Source: Alphaproteobacteria bacterium
Lineage (GTDB): Bacteria > Pseudomonadota > Alphaproteobacteria > UBA828
Assembly: GCA_011523425.1 (NCBI GenBank)
Contig: WTGU01000144.1
Coordinates: forward strand, 1-64,000
Direction of reading: 5' to 3'
DNA length: 64,000 bases
Shown here: piece by piece, positions 53,536-62,169 of the stretch
How positions within the stretch are numbered: position 1 is the first letter of the stretch
Layout of the letters: the number at the start of each line of letters is the position of its first letter
Notes under the pieces: model-generated
Databases searched by the model: none
What the model saw: the letters and a program-made list of their open reading frames with translations, nothing else
Told to the model about the DNA's origin: nothing
Program-made: the position numbers and the translations under genes

Positions 53536-55644
53536 TCACTCGGCGGCGTGGATTTCCCGGTCGGGGATGGTGATCACGGGCTCGACCTCGCGCAGCTCCT
53601 CGAGCGGGATGTGGCAGGCGATGACGTGGCGCTCGGCGTTGGTCCTGACAGGCGGCTGCTCCTCCTCGCAGATGGCGCCGAGTTTGCGCGGACAGCGGGT
53701 CGAGAAGGGGCACCCCTTGGGCGGATCGAGCGGGCTCGGCAGCGTGCCTTCCAGGACGATGCGGCGCTTCTCCACCTCGGGGTCCGCGATCGGCACGGCA
53801 GACAGCAGCGCCTCGGTATAGGGATGGTAGGGCGGCGCGAAGACCTCTTCCGTCGAGCCGCGCTCCATGATCTGGCCGAGATACATCACCACCACCCGGT
53901 CGGCGAGATAGCGCACCGCCGAGAGATCGTGGCTGATGAAGAGAAGCGTGGTGCGGTGCTCGCGCTGAATGTCCATCAGCAGCTCCGTCACCGCAGCGGC
54001 GACCGAGACGTCGAGCGCGGAGATCGGCTCGTCGGCGATCACCGTCTTGGGATTGCCGGCGAAGGCGCGGGCGATGCCCACCCGCTGCTTCTGCCCGCCG
54101 GAGAGCTGCCGGGGCTTGCGCGAGACGAAGGCGCGCGGCAGCTTCACCGTGTCCAGCAGCTCGTTGACGCGCTCCTTCCGCTTGGCGGAATCGCGCTCGA
54201 TGCCGAAACGCTTGATGACCCGGCCGATCTGGTAGCCGACCGAGTGGGACGGGTTGAGGGTGTCGTTCGGGTTCTGGAACACCATCTGCAGCGAGGCGAG
54301 CTGCGCCGCCGAGCGCTTGTTGACCGGGATGCCGCCGAGATCGGTTCCGTCGAGCACAACTTCGCCGTCGGTCGCGGTCTCCAGCCCCATCAGCACCTTG
54401 GCGAAGGTGGACTTGCCGCAGCCGGATTCGCCCACGATGGCGACCGTCTCGCTCTCACCTGCGCGGAAGCTGATGCTCTCGTTCGCCTTGACCTGGCGCA
54501 CCGCACCGCCGGAGACGAGCGCTGCCAGCGAGCGGTCGCGCACCTTGTAGTACTTGCGCATGTTCGCGACCTGGAGGACGGTCTCGCCGACCTCGATGGG
54601 CTCGCGGCTTTCCTCGACCCGCACGGCCTCGGTGACGTCGATCCCCTCCCAGCGCAGGCAGCGGACCCGATGCGCCGGATCGTCGTCGGTATGCACGCCT
54701 TCCATCGGGATCAGGCCCTCGTCGCACCTCCCCGCCTCGAAGAACACGCAGCGCGGCCCGAAGTTGCAGCCCTCGGGCCGCTCGTGGGGGAGCGGAAGCT
54801 GGCCCTTGATCGAGACCAGCGGGCGCGCGTTCTTGTCGGCATGGGGCAGCGGGATGCAGCCGAAGAGCCCCTGCGTATAAGGGTGCTTGGGCCAGGAGAA
54901 GATCGAATCGATCGTCCCCTCCTCCACCACCTCGCCCGAGTACATCACGCAGATGCGGTCGCAGACCTCCAGCATCAGGCCGAGATTGTGGGAGATGTAG
55001 AGGAGCGACGAGCCGGTCTTGCGGCTGAGCTCGGCGATCAGCTCGACGATGCCGGCCTCCACCGTCACGTCGAGCGCCGTCGTCGGCTCGTCGAGCAGCA
55101 GGAGCGCCGGCTGCGAGAGCAGCGCCATGGCGATCACCACCCGCTGCTGCTGGCCGCCGGAGACCTGGTGCGGATAGGAGATCATCAGGCGCTTCGGGTC
55201 CGGGATGTGGACGGCCGACAGCATGTCGTGGGCGCGCTCGAAGGCTTCGGCCCGGCTCACGCCCTCATGGATGATCGGCACCTCCATGAGCTGCTGGCCG
55301 ATGGTCAGGCTCGGATTGAGCGAGGCCATCGGCTCCTGGTAGATCATGGCGATGTCCTTGCCGCGCACGCGGCGGATCTCCTCCTCGGACATCTCGGCCA
55401 TGTCGCGGCCCTTGAAGCGGATGGTGCCGCCGACGATGTCGCCGTTGTGCCCCATGTAGCGCATGATGCCATTGGCCACGGTGGACTTGCCGCAGCCGGA
55501 TTCGCCCACGAGGCCCACCGATTCGCCCTTCGCCACAGTGAGGTCGAAGTCGTAGACCGCCGGCACCTCGCCTGCGCGGGTGTAGTAGCTGAGGCAGAGC
55601 CCGGTGATCTCGAGGACCGGCGGCTCAGCGCTGTGATCGTTCAT
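53536..55644 (-). CDS. Peptide/nickel-type ABC transporter, fused DppD-DppF ATPase
   Basis: A 702-residue protein holding two complete ATPase domains in one chain. Domain 1 has Walker A GESGCGKSTVANGI, signature VSGGQQQRVVIAMA and Walker B LLLLDEPTTALD; domain 2 has GESGCGKSTFAKVL, LSGGQKQRVGIARA and DEPISALD. Each is followed by the C-rich oligopeptide-type tail (CNFGPRCVF, CPFSTRCPRK), which in relatives may bind an Fe-S cluster. In many species these are two genes. It lies ten bases after dppC. Confidence 0.95.
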   Translation of the reverse strand: MNDHSAEPPVLEITGLCLSYYTRAGEVPAVYDFDLTVAKGESVGLVGESGCGKSTVANGIMRYMGHNGDIVGGTIRFKGRDMAEMSEEEIRRVRGKDIAMIYQEPMASLNPSLTIGQQLMEVPIIHEGVSRAEAFERAHDMLSAVHIPDPKRLMISYPHQVSGGQQQRVVIAMALLSQPALLLLDEPTTALDVTVEAGIVELIAELSRKTGSSLLYISHNLGLMLEVCDRICVMYSGEVVEEGTIDSIFSWPKHPYTQGLFGCIPLPHADKNARPLVSIKGQLPLPHERPEGCNFGPRCVFFEAGRCDEGLIPMEGVHTDDDPAHRVRCLRWEGIDVTEAVRVEESREPIEVGETVLQVANMRKYYKVRDRSLAALVSGGAVRQVKANESISFRAGESETVAIVGESGCGKSTFAKVLMGLETATDGEVVLDGTDLGGIPVNKRSAAQLASLQMVFQNPNDTLNPSHSVGYQIGRVIKRFGIERDSAKRKERVNELLDTVKLPRAFVSRKPRQLSGGQKQRVGIARAFAGNPKTVIADEPISALDVSVAAAVTELLMDIQREHRTTLLFISHDLSAVRYLADRVVVMYLGQIMERGSTEEVFAPPYHPYTEALLSAVPIADPEVEKRRIVLEGTLPSPLDPPKGCPFSTRCPRKLGAICEEEQPPVRTNAERHVIACHIPLEELREVEPVITIPDREIHAAE

Positions 55645-55654
55645 TCCGCGCCTC

Positions 55655-56560
55655 CTAGTCCTTGAGCGACACTTCGCGCAGTCCGTCGGCCAGCAGGTTG
55701 AAGCCGAGCACCAGCAGCGAGACCGCGCAGGCGGGCAGGATCGCCATGTGGGGGAAGCCGCCGGACACGAACGCGCGGGTCTCGGTGATCATCCCGCCCC
55801 AGTCCGGGTCGGGCGGCGGCAGGCCGAGGCCGAGGAAGCCGAGCGCGCCGATGGTGATGGTCGTGTAGCCCATGCGCAGGCAGAAATCGACGATCAGCGG
55901 CCCGCGCGCGTTGGGCAGGATCTCCATCAGCATGATGTACCAGGGCCCCTCGCCCCTGGTCTGGGCGGCGGCGATGTAGTCGCGGGTGGCGATGTCCATC
56001 GTCACGCCGCGCACGATGCGCATGATGCCGGGCGAAGAGGCGAAGACGACCGCGAAGATGATGTTGATCCCCGAGGCGCCGACCTTCGCGATGATGAGCA
56101 CGTAGAGCACCATGATGGGGAAGGAGAGAATCACGTTGGCGACGAAGGAGAGGATCTCGTCCAGGTAGCCCCGGAAGTAGCCCGCCGCGAGACCCATGAG
56201 GATGCCCACCACGTAGGCGCAGGCCGTCGCCGCGGTGGCGTAGAAGAGCACCCGCTGGCCGCCGAAGATGATCCGGGACAGGATGTCGCGGCCGAGATGG
56301 TCGGTGCCGAGCAGGAACACGCCGCCGTCCGGCGCGTCTGCGCCGGGGAAGGCGAAGGGCACCATCGTCGCGTTGGGATCGAAGGGCGCGATGAACTCGG
56401 CGAAGATCGCGAGGATCACGAAGCCGAGGACGATGCCGGCGCCCACCATGCCGACCGGGCTCTCCCTCAGCAGCGCGACCGGCTTGAGGGACGCGGCGAA
56501 GCTCGCACCGAGCCTGGCGAGCGGCGTGCTGGGGGCTCCCATGCGCGGCACGTCGCTCAT
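55655..56560 (-). CDS. Peptide/nickel-type ABC transporter permease DppC
   Basis: A 301-residue inner-membrane permease with six helices and the N-terminal domain typical of DppC. The EAA loop appears as DYIAAAQTRGEGPWYIMLMEILPN, and the LGTDHLGRDILSR motif near residue 100 is characteristic. It overlaps dppB by four bases. The substrate is set by the binding protein. Confidence 0.94.
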   Translation of the reverse strand: MSDVPRMGAPSTPLARLGASFAASLKPVALLRESPVGMVGAGIVLGFVILAIFAEFIAPFDPNATMVPFAFPGADAPDGGVFLLGTDHLGRDILSRIIFGGQRVLFYATAATACAYVVGILMGLAAGYFRGYLDEILSFVANVILSFPIMVLYVLIIAKVGASGINIIFAVVFASSPGIMRIVRGVTMDIATRDYIAAAQTRGEGPWYIMLMEILPNARGPLIVDFCLRMGYTTITIGALGFLGLGLPPPDPDWGGMITETRAFVSGGFPHMAILPACAVSLLVLGFNLLADGLREVSLKD

Positions 56561-57489
56561 TTGAACCTGATCCTCGGGTTCAGATAGGTGTAGCCGAGGT
56601 CGCCCACGGTCTGCGTGAAGACCGCGACGAAGACCGCCGCCGTGCCGCAGGCCTCGATGACGAAGATGTCGCGCCGGAGCGCCGCCTCCAGCAGCAGCGC
56701 GCCGAAGCCCTTGTAGCCGAACGCGAACTCGGTCACGACCACGCCCGACAGCAGCCAGTTGATCTGCAGCATGATCACGGTGAACGGCGCGATCAGCGCG
56801 TTGCGGAGCGCGTGCTTCAGGATGATGCGCCGGTAGGGCAGCCCCTTGAGCACGGCCGTGCGTATGTAGGGCGTGGTCATCACCTCGGCCATCGAGGCGC
56901 GGGTCATGCGCGCGATGTAGCCGAAGCCGTAGAGCACCAGCACCAGCACCGGCAGGATCATCTGGACCGGGTCGAAGCCCGAGGTCATCGACGAGGTGCC
57001 CGGCAGGATGCCCAGCCAGAAGACGAAGATGCCGACCAGGAACACCGCGCTGGCGTATTCCGGGATCGAGGTGGTGATGATCGAGAAGACCGAGATCGAC
57101 CGGTCCTGCAGCGATCCCTCCTTCATGCCCGCCAGCACGCCGAGGGTGAGCGCGATCACGACCATGATGACGAAGGTGACGCCGGCGAGGATGCCGGTGT
57201 TGCCGAGGCGGTCCCAGAAGATCTCGTTAACGGGCCGCTTGTAGATGACCGAGTAGCCGAGATCGCCGGCGAATATTCGGCCTATCCATTCGAAGTAGCG
57301 AACGATGACCGAGCGGTCGTAGCCGTTCTCGATCACCCAGGCGTTGAGCTGCTCGGGCTGCGCGTAAGGCCCGAGAACGCTGCGGGCGACCAGCGTCGGG
57401 TCGCCCTCGTTGATGAGGAAGAGAAGCAGCGCGACGACCAGCAGGATGAGGATCATCATGCCGATGCGCCGGATGATCAGCTGGACCAC
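56557..57489 (-). CDS. Peptide/nickel-type ABC transporter permease DppB
   Basis: A 310-residue inner-membrane permease with six helices, the start IIRRIGMMILILLVVALLLF, and the conserved YIRTAVLKGLPYRRIILKHALRNAL loop that docks to the ATPase. A 100-base gap with a strong hairpin separates it from the binding-protein gene. Confidence 0.94.
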   Translation of the reverse strand: MVQLIIRRIGMMILILLVVALLLFLINEGDPTLVARSVLGPYAQPEQLNAWVIENGYDRSVIVRYFEWIGRIFAGDLGYSVIYKRPVNEIFWDRLGNTGILAGVTFVIMVVIALTLGVLAGMKEGSLQDRSISVFSIITTSIPEYASAVFLVGIFVFWLGILPGTSSMTSGFDPVQMILPVLVLVLYGFGYIARMTRASMAEVMTTPYIRTAVLKGLPYRRIILKHALRNALIAPFTVIMLQINWLLSGVVVTEFAFGYKGFGALLLEAALRRDIFVIEACGTAAVFVAVFTQTVGDLGYTYLNPRIRFK

Positions 57490-57548
57490 GATGCGCTCCA
57501 GCCGTCAGACAATACCCACGCGCGCAGCCCCCCGCAGCGCAAAAGGAC

Positions 57549-57580
57549 GCGGCGCAGGCGCCCAGAGACGCCCGCGCCGC
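57549..57580 (-). terminator. Strong hairpin between binding protein and permease genes
   Basis: On the minus strand: gcggcgc-g-ggcg, eight bases, cgcc-t-gcgccgc, followed by tttt. Eleven of twelve stem positions pair. Partial terminators in this place let the binding protein be made in excess of the permease. Confidence 0.7.
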
Positions 57581-57589
57581 TCGGTTAGC

Positions 57590-59311
57590 TTAGGCGTCGT
57601 CCAGCCACACCTCGTGGAACTGGTGATACAAGGTCGGGTGGACCTTCAGGCCCTTCACCTTCTTGTTCGCCGCCTTGTAGACCGAGCGCCAGAAAGGCTG
57701 CGGGATGATCGCGTCGTCCTGCAGGATCTTCTGGCAGACGGCCATCTTCTTCTTGCGCTCGTTGACGTCGAACGTGCCGTCGGCATCGTCGAGCGCCGCA
57801 TCGAAGGCCGGGTTGTCGTAGGCGCATTCGTTCCACGGCACGCCGGCCCGGTAGGCAAGGCCGAGCACCATGGTGCCGAGCGGGCGGTGCGTCCACGCCG
57901 TGTAGCCCCACGGCGCCTTGTCCCAGACCTCCCAGTACTGGTTGGCCGGCATCTTGTTGATCTCGATGTTGATGCCGGCCGGCGCCGCCTGGTTTTTGAA
58001 GATCGCGCAGGCGTCGGTCATCCACGGGCCCTCGGTATCGCCGTTGGCGATCTCGATGGTGATCCCGTCGGGATAGCCGGCCTCGGCCAAGAGCGCCTTC
58101 GCCTTCTCCACGTCCCGCTTGAGCGGCGGCAGTTCCGCGTACTCGGGATGGATCGGGCAGACGTGGTGGTTCTCGGCGACCTGGCCGCGCCCCTGGAAGG
58201 ATTTTTCCAGCAGCTCGGCGTGGTCCATGCAGGCCGCCACCGCCTGGCGCAGCTTGAGATTGTCGAACGGCGCCTCGGTGACCCGGAAGCGCATGACCGC
58301 GGTCTGCGCCGTCGTCACCGAATGGATGTCCACGAAGGGCAGCGCCGCCACCGCCTCGTGGGCGTCGCTGGGCAGACGGTAGATCATGTCCACCTGCTGC
58401 GAGGCGAGCGCCGCGACCCAGGCGTTGGTGTCCTCGCCGTGGTCGTAGTAGTGGATCTCGTCCAGGTAGAAGGGGCCGGCCCACCAGTCCCGCGCCTTCT
58501 TGAGGATGGCGGCCTCGCCCACGTCGTTCCGGACCAGCTCGAACGGGCCGGTGCCGATCGGGTTCGAGGCGAGATCGGCCTCGTAGTCCACGCCGAAGCC
58601 CCGGTGCACGATGGCGGTCGGATAGTTGTAGAACTTCTCCGGCATCGCCAGATCGGGCTGCTTCAGGTTGAACTGGATGGTGTGATCGTCGATCACCTCG
58701 ATGGCGTTGGGGATGCCCCGCTTCACGCCGTCAGCATCCGCCTCGACCATGGCCCCGAAGAGCCCGAGGTTCGACGAGCCGACCGCCGGGTCGAGCCAGC
58801 GGCTCACCGTGTGGGCGACATCGGCAGCGGTGAAGGCGTCGCCGTTCGACCAGGTGACGCCCTGGCGCAGATGGAAGACCCAGGTCGAGAGATCGTCGGA
58901 GGCCTCCCACTTCTCGGCGAGGTAGGGGACCGTGATGTTGTCCGACCGGGTCCTGGACAGATGCTCCACCATGAAGCGCGCGACGTTCGACCTCTCGACC
59001 CAGTCGAAGATGGCCGGGTCGTCCATCGCCTGCACCCGCTGGGAGACCTTGAGCACGCCGCCCATCTTGGGCTCGCCGGCGCTGGCGGAGCGGATCACGT
59101 CGCCGCCGGGCATGCCGGCCATGGCATAGGCCGTGCCGGCGGCCACGCCGAGCAGCGTCGCCTGGCGCAGGAAGTCGCGCCGGCTGATCTTGCCCGTCTG
59201 CAACTGGTCGCAGAGCTCCGGCATATAGGAATGTGTCTCCGCGCCCAACGCGCGCTCCGACGGCAGCGTGTAGCGCCGCGGATCACGGCTCAGCACTTTC
59301 TTGTCACTCAT
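57590..59311 (-). CDS. Periplasmic substrate-binding protein, family 5 (DppA/NikA-like)
   Basis: A 573-residue solute-binding protein. The N-terminus has a twin-arginine signal, SRRDFLRQATLLGVAAG, preceded by about 40 residues, so it is exported folded. The GGVLKVSQRVQAMDDPAIFDW start, TVPYLAEKWEASDDLSTWVFHLRQGVTWSNGDAFTAADV, and IQFNLKQPD segments mark family 5, which binds peptides, nickel, opines and amines. A good AAAGGAGG precedes the ATG. The frame is open far upstream through the next gene, but the start, Shine-Dalgarno and signal peptide fix the boundary. Its neighbours suggest a small N-modified substrate. Confidence 0.93.
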   Translation of the reverse strand: MSDKKVLSRDPRRYTLPSERALGAETHSYMPELCDQLQTGKISRRDFLRQATLLGVAAGTAYAMAGMPGGDVIRSASAGEPKMGGVLKVSQRVQAMDDPAIFDWVERSNVARFMVEHLSRTRSDNITVPYLAEKWEASDDLSTWVFHLRQGVTWSNGDAFTAADVAHTVSRWLDPAVGSSNLGLFGAMVEADADGVKRGIPNAIEVIDDHTIQFNLKQPDLAMPEKFYNYPTAIVHRGFGVDYEADLASNPIGTGPFELVRNDVGEAAILKKARDWWAGPFYLDEIHYYDHGEDTNAWVAALASQQVDMIYRLPSDAHEAVAALPFVDIHSVTTAQTAVMRFRVTEAPFDNLKLRQAVAACMDHAELLEKSFQGRGQVAENHHVCPIHPEYAELPPLKRDVEKAKALLAEAGYPDGITIEIANGDTEGPWMTDACAIFKNQAAPAGINIEINKMPANQYWEVWDKAPWGYTAWTHRPLGTMVLGLAYRAGVPWNECAYDNPAFDAALDDADGTFDVNERKKKMAVCQKILQDDAIIPQPFWRSVYKAANKKVKGLKVHPTLYHQFHEVWLDDA

Positions 59312-59562
59312 AGACGTAACCCTCCTTTGTGTGATTCGCGTCGACGGTGCCGAGGCTAGACGGCGCCGGCGAGCCGGCATTGGAAGACGTGCCTTGGTCC
59401 CGTTCCGCCTGCCTGTCACCAGTCCGGTTGGGACCAAGCCTAGCCCAAAGCGGAGCCTCTGTCGCCCCGCTAAACATCTCGGAAAACGCAAAAAACCTCC
59501 CCGCAGTTCGACCTGCTCTCGAAACCGATATGGCATCATCACATTTTCGCATGCCAATGACC

Positions 59563-62061
59563 TCAGTCGCGCATGCGGCCGCCATTGGGATCGTAGAGCG
59601 GCGTGGTCTCGACCCGTGCCGGGAACATCTCGCCCAGGATCTCGATCTCGAAACGCTCGTCGGTCGCCGCGATCGCCGTCGGCACGTAGCCGAGCGCCAT
59701 CGACTGCCCCACGTGGTGCGCGTATCCGCCGGAGCAGACATAGCCCACGGCCGCGCCGTCTCGCAGGATCGCCTCGTCGTTGGAGACGTCGATCGGCGCG
59801 CCGTCGATCTCCGGCGCATCGATGACCAGCGGCACCAGGCGCTTCGCGGGCCCCGACCGGCGCTCGGCGTCCGCCGCCGCCTTGCCGACGAACTCCTTGT
59901 CCCATTGGATGAAGGCGTCGAGCCCGCTTTCCGCCGCCGTGAAGTCCGGCCGGTAGTCGAGCGTCCAGATGCCCCAGGCCTTCTCCAGCCGGAGCGACAT
60001 CAGCGCCCGCGCGCCGTACCAGCAGAGGCCGAGATCGGCGCCGGCGGCCTCGATCGCCTCCGCGAGCGCGATCTGGAACTGGGGTGCCACGTAGATCTCG
60101 TAGCCGAGCTCGCCCGAGAAGCTGAGCCGCGAGACGATGGCCGGGACGCCGCCGACGAAGCACCGGCGGATGTCGCGGAAGCGGAATGCGTCCGCCGACA
60201 CGTCGTCGCGGGTGATGCGCGCGAGCAGTGCGCGCGAGCGCGGGCCGGAGAGGGCGATGCCGTGCAGCGCGTCGGAGAGGTTGCGGTAGTCGACGCCCGT
60301 GCCGAGGCGCTGCACGAACCAGCGCCGGTGCGCCTCCTGCATCGCGCCCGAGCCGACCACCAGGAAGTCGTCCTCGGCGAGACAGGCGACGGTCAGGTCG
60401 CCGTAGAGCTTGCCCTTCTCCGTCAGCATCGGCGCGAGCGCGAGGCGGCCGGGCCCCGGCACGCGGCCGGCCAGCACGCGGTCCAGGAAGGCGCGGGCGC
60501 CGGGGCCGGTGAACCCGTGCTTGGAGTAGTTGGCGATCTCGATGCAGCCCACGGCCTCGCGCACCGCCCTCACCTCGCGCGCGACATAGTCGTGCGCCCG
60601 GGAGCGGCGGAAGGACGGGTCCTCGTGGGCATCCTCGGGCCCATCGGCGAACCAGAGCGCGTGCTCCAGCCCGAAGCCCTGGTCCATCACCGCGCCCTTC
60701 GCCACCAGCCGGTCGTGGAGCGCGGTGGTCTTCTGGCGCCGGCCCTTCGGCAGGGTCTCGTTGGGGAAGGTCATCACGAAGCGGCGCTCGTAGTTCTCCG
60801 ACGACTTGACCGTGCCCCACTCGGGCGTCGCGAACTCGCCGAAGCGGGCGATGTCCATGGCCCACACGTCGATCGAGGGCTCGCCGTCGATCATCCACTC
60901 GGCGATGCTGCGCCCGACGCCGCCGCCCTGGCAGAAGCCCGCCATGACGCCCACCGCCACCCAGTAGTTGCTGACCCCCGGCACCGGGCCGATCATGGGG
61001 TTGCCGTCGGGACCGAAGGTGAAGGGGCCGTTGATGACGTCCTTGATCCCGGCGTCGGCGATGGCGGGTATCCGCTCGAAGGACATCTCCAGCCGGTCGG
61101 CGATGCGATCGAGATCGGGCTGCAGCAGCTCCTGGCCGAAGTCGAGAGGCGTGCCGGCGACGTTCCAGGGTGTTGACTTCGGCTCGTAGGTTCCGAGCAG
61201 AACCCCTTGGCGCTCCTGGCGAAAATAGATGTTGGCCTCGTAGTCGATGCCGCCCGGCAGGCGGCCGGCGCCGCCCTCGGCCATCCGCTCGACGATGACG
61301 GGGATCGGCTCGGTGATGAGGTAGTGGTGCTCCATCGGCTGGACCGGGAGCTCGATGCCCGCCAGCCGGCCGACCTCGCGCGCCCAGAGCCCGCCGCAGT
61401 TCACGACCTGCTCGGCGTTCACCGTGCCGCGCGGCGTCACCACGTCCCACGAGCCGTCGGCGCGCTGGCTGGTCTCGACCACCGGCGTCTGCGTGAAGTA
61501 CTGCGCGCCGTGCACGCGGGCCGACTTGGCGAAGGCGTAGGTCGCGCCGGAGGGGTCGAGGTCGCCGTCGAGCTCGTCCCAGAGTGCCGCGTAGTAGTGC
61601 TTGGGATCGATCAGCGGGTGGCGCTCGGCGACCTCGGCGGGCGAGATGAACTCCTGGTCGAGCCCCATGTAGCGGGCCTTGGAGCGTTCGCGCTTCAGGT
61701 AGTCGTACCAGTCCCGGGTGGAGGCGAGATAGAAGCCGCCGGTCCGGTTCAGCCCGACCGACTGCCCGGAGGTCTCCTCGATCTCCTCGTAGAGGTTGAT
61801 CGTGTAGCCCTGCAGGCGGGAGATGTTGGGGTCCGACGAGAGGGTGTGGATCATCCCGGCCGCGTGCCACGACGAGCCGGCGGTGAGCTGGTCCCGCTCC
61901 AGCAGGATCACGTCCTTCCAACCGAACTTCGCGAGGTGGAACAGGATCGAGCAGCCGACCACGCCGCCGCCGATGACGACCACCCTGGCATGGCTGGGAA
62001 GCGGCTTGCCGGCGGTTCCGGCGCTCTCGTCTCGCCGAATCTCGGGCATCGCGGCACTCAC
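59563..62061 (-). CDS. Dimethylglycine/sarcosine dehydrogenase-like flavoprotein
   Basis: An 832-residue enzyme with an N-terminal FAD domain (VVVIGGGVVGCSILFHLAKFG) and a C-terminal aminomethyltransferase-like (GcvT) folate domain. The motif SSWHAAGM places His66 where dimethylglycine and sarcosine dehydrogenases bind FAD covalently. The GcvT-like part contains NYSKHGFTGPGARAFLDRVLAGRVP and ELGYEIYVAP. It should remove an N-methyl group from a secondary or tertiary amine, passing the one-carbon unit to tetrahydrofolate. It begins the import and hydrolysis gene set on the minus strand; the 251-base gap downstream (59312-59562) shows no gene. Confidence 0.9.
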   Translation of the reverse strand: MSAAMPEIRRDESAGTAGKPLPSHARVVVIGGGVVGCSILFHLAKFGWKDVILLERDQLTAGSSWHAAGMIHTLSSDPNISRLQGYTINLYEEIEETSGQSVGLNRTGGFYLASTRDWYDYLKRERSKARYMGLDQEFISPAEVAERHPLIDPKHYYAALWDELDGDLDPSGATYAFAKSARVHGAQYFTQTPVVETSQRADGSWDVVTPRGTVNAEQVVNCGGLWAREVGRLAGIELPVQPMEHHYLITEPIPVIVERMAEGGAGRLPGGIDYEANIYFRQERQGVLLGTYEPKSTPWNVAGTPLDFGQELLQPDLDRIADRLEMSFERIPAIADAGIKDVINGPFTFGPDGNPMIGPVPGVSNYWVAVGVMAGFCQGGGVGRSIAEWMIDGEPSIDVWAMDIARFGEFATPEWGTVKSSENYERRFVMTFPNETLPKGRRQKTTALHDRLVAKGAVMDQGFGLEHALWFADGPEDAHEDPSFRRSRAHDYVAREVRAVREAVGCIEIANYSKHGFTGPGARAFLDRVLAGRVPGPGRLALAPMLTEKGKLYGDLTVACLAEDDFLVVGSGAMQEAHRRWFVQRLGTGVDYRNLSDALHGIALSGPRSRALLARITRDDVSADAFRFRDIRRCFVGGVPAIVSRLSFSGELGYEIYVAPQFQIALAEAIEAAGADLGLCWYGARALMSLRLEKAWGIWTLDYRPDFTAAESGLDAFIQWDKEFVGKAAADAERRSGPAKRLVPLVIDAPEIDGAPIDVSNDEAILRDGAAVGYVCSGGYAHHVGQSMALGYVPTAIAATDERFEIEILGEMFPARVETTPLYDPNGGRMRD

Positions 62062-62169
62062 TCGGTTTCAGAGCCGGCGGGACGGTCCACTTCCCTCCGT
62101 CCTCATACCACCCGAGCGCGCGCGGTCATTGGCCTCTATAAGACGTGTCCTGCTCCGATAGCGGCAGAA

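Noticed and set aside
57590-61921. A single open minus-strand frame of 1443 codons suggesting a fusion of binding protein and a larger enzyme
   Set aside because: The first two thirds is out of frame with the real dehydrogenase gene and lacks protein character. The binding protein has its own ATG at 59311, a strong AAAGGAGG and a Tat signal.
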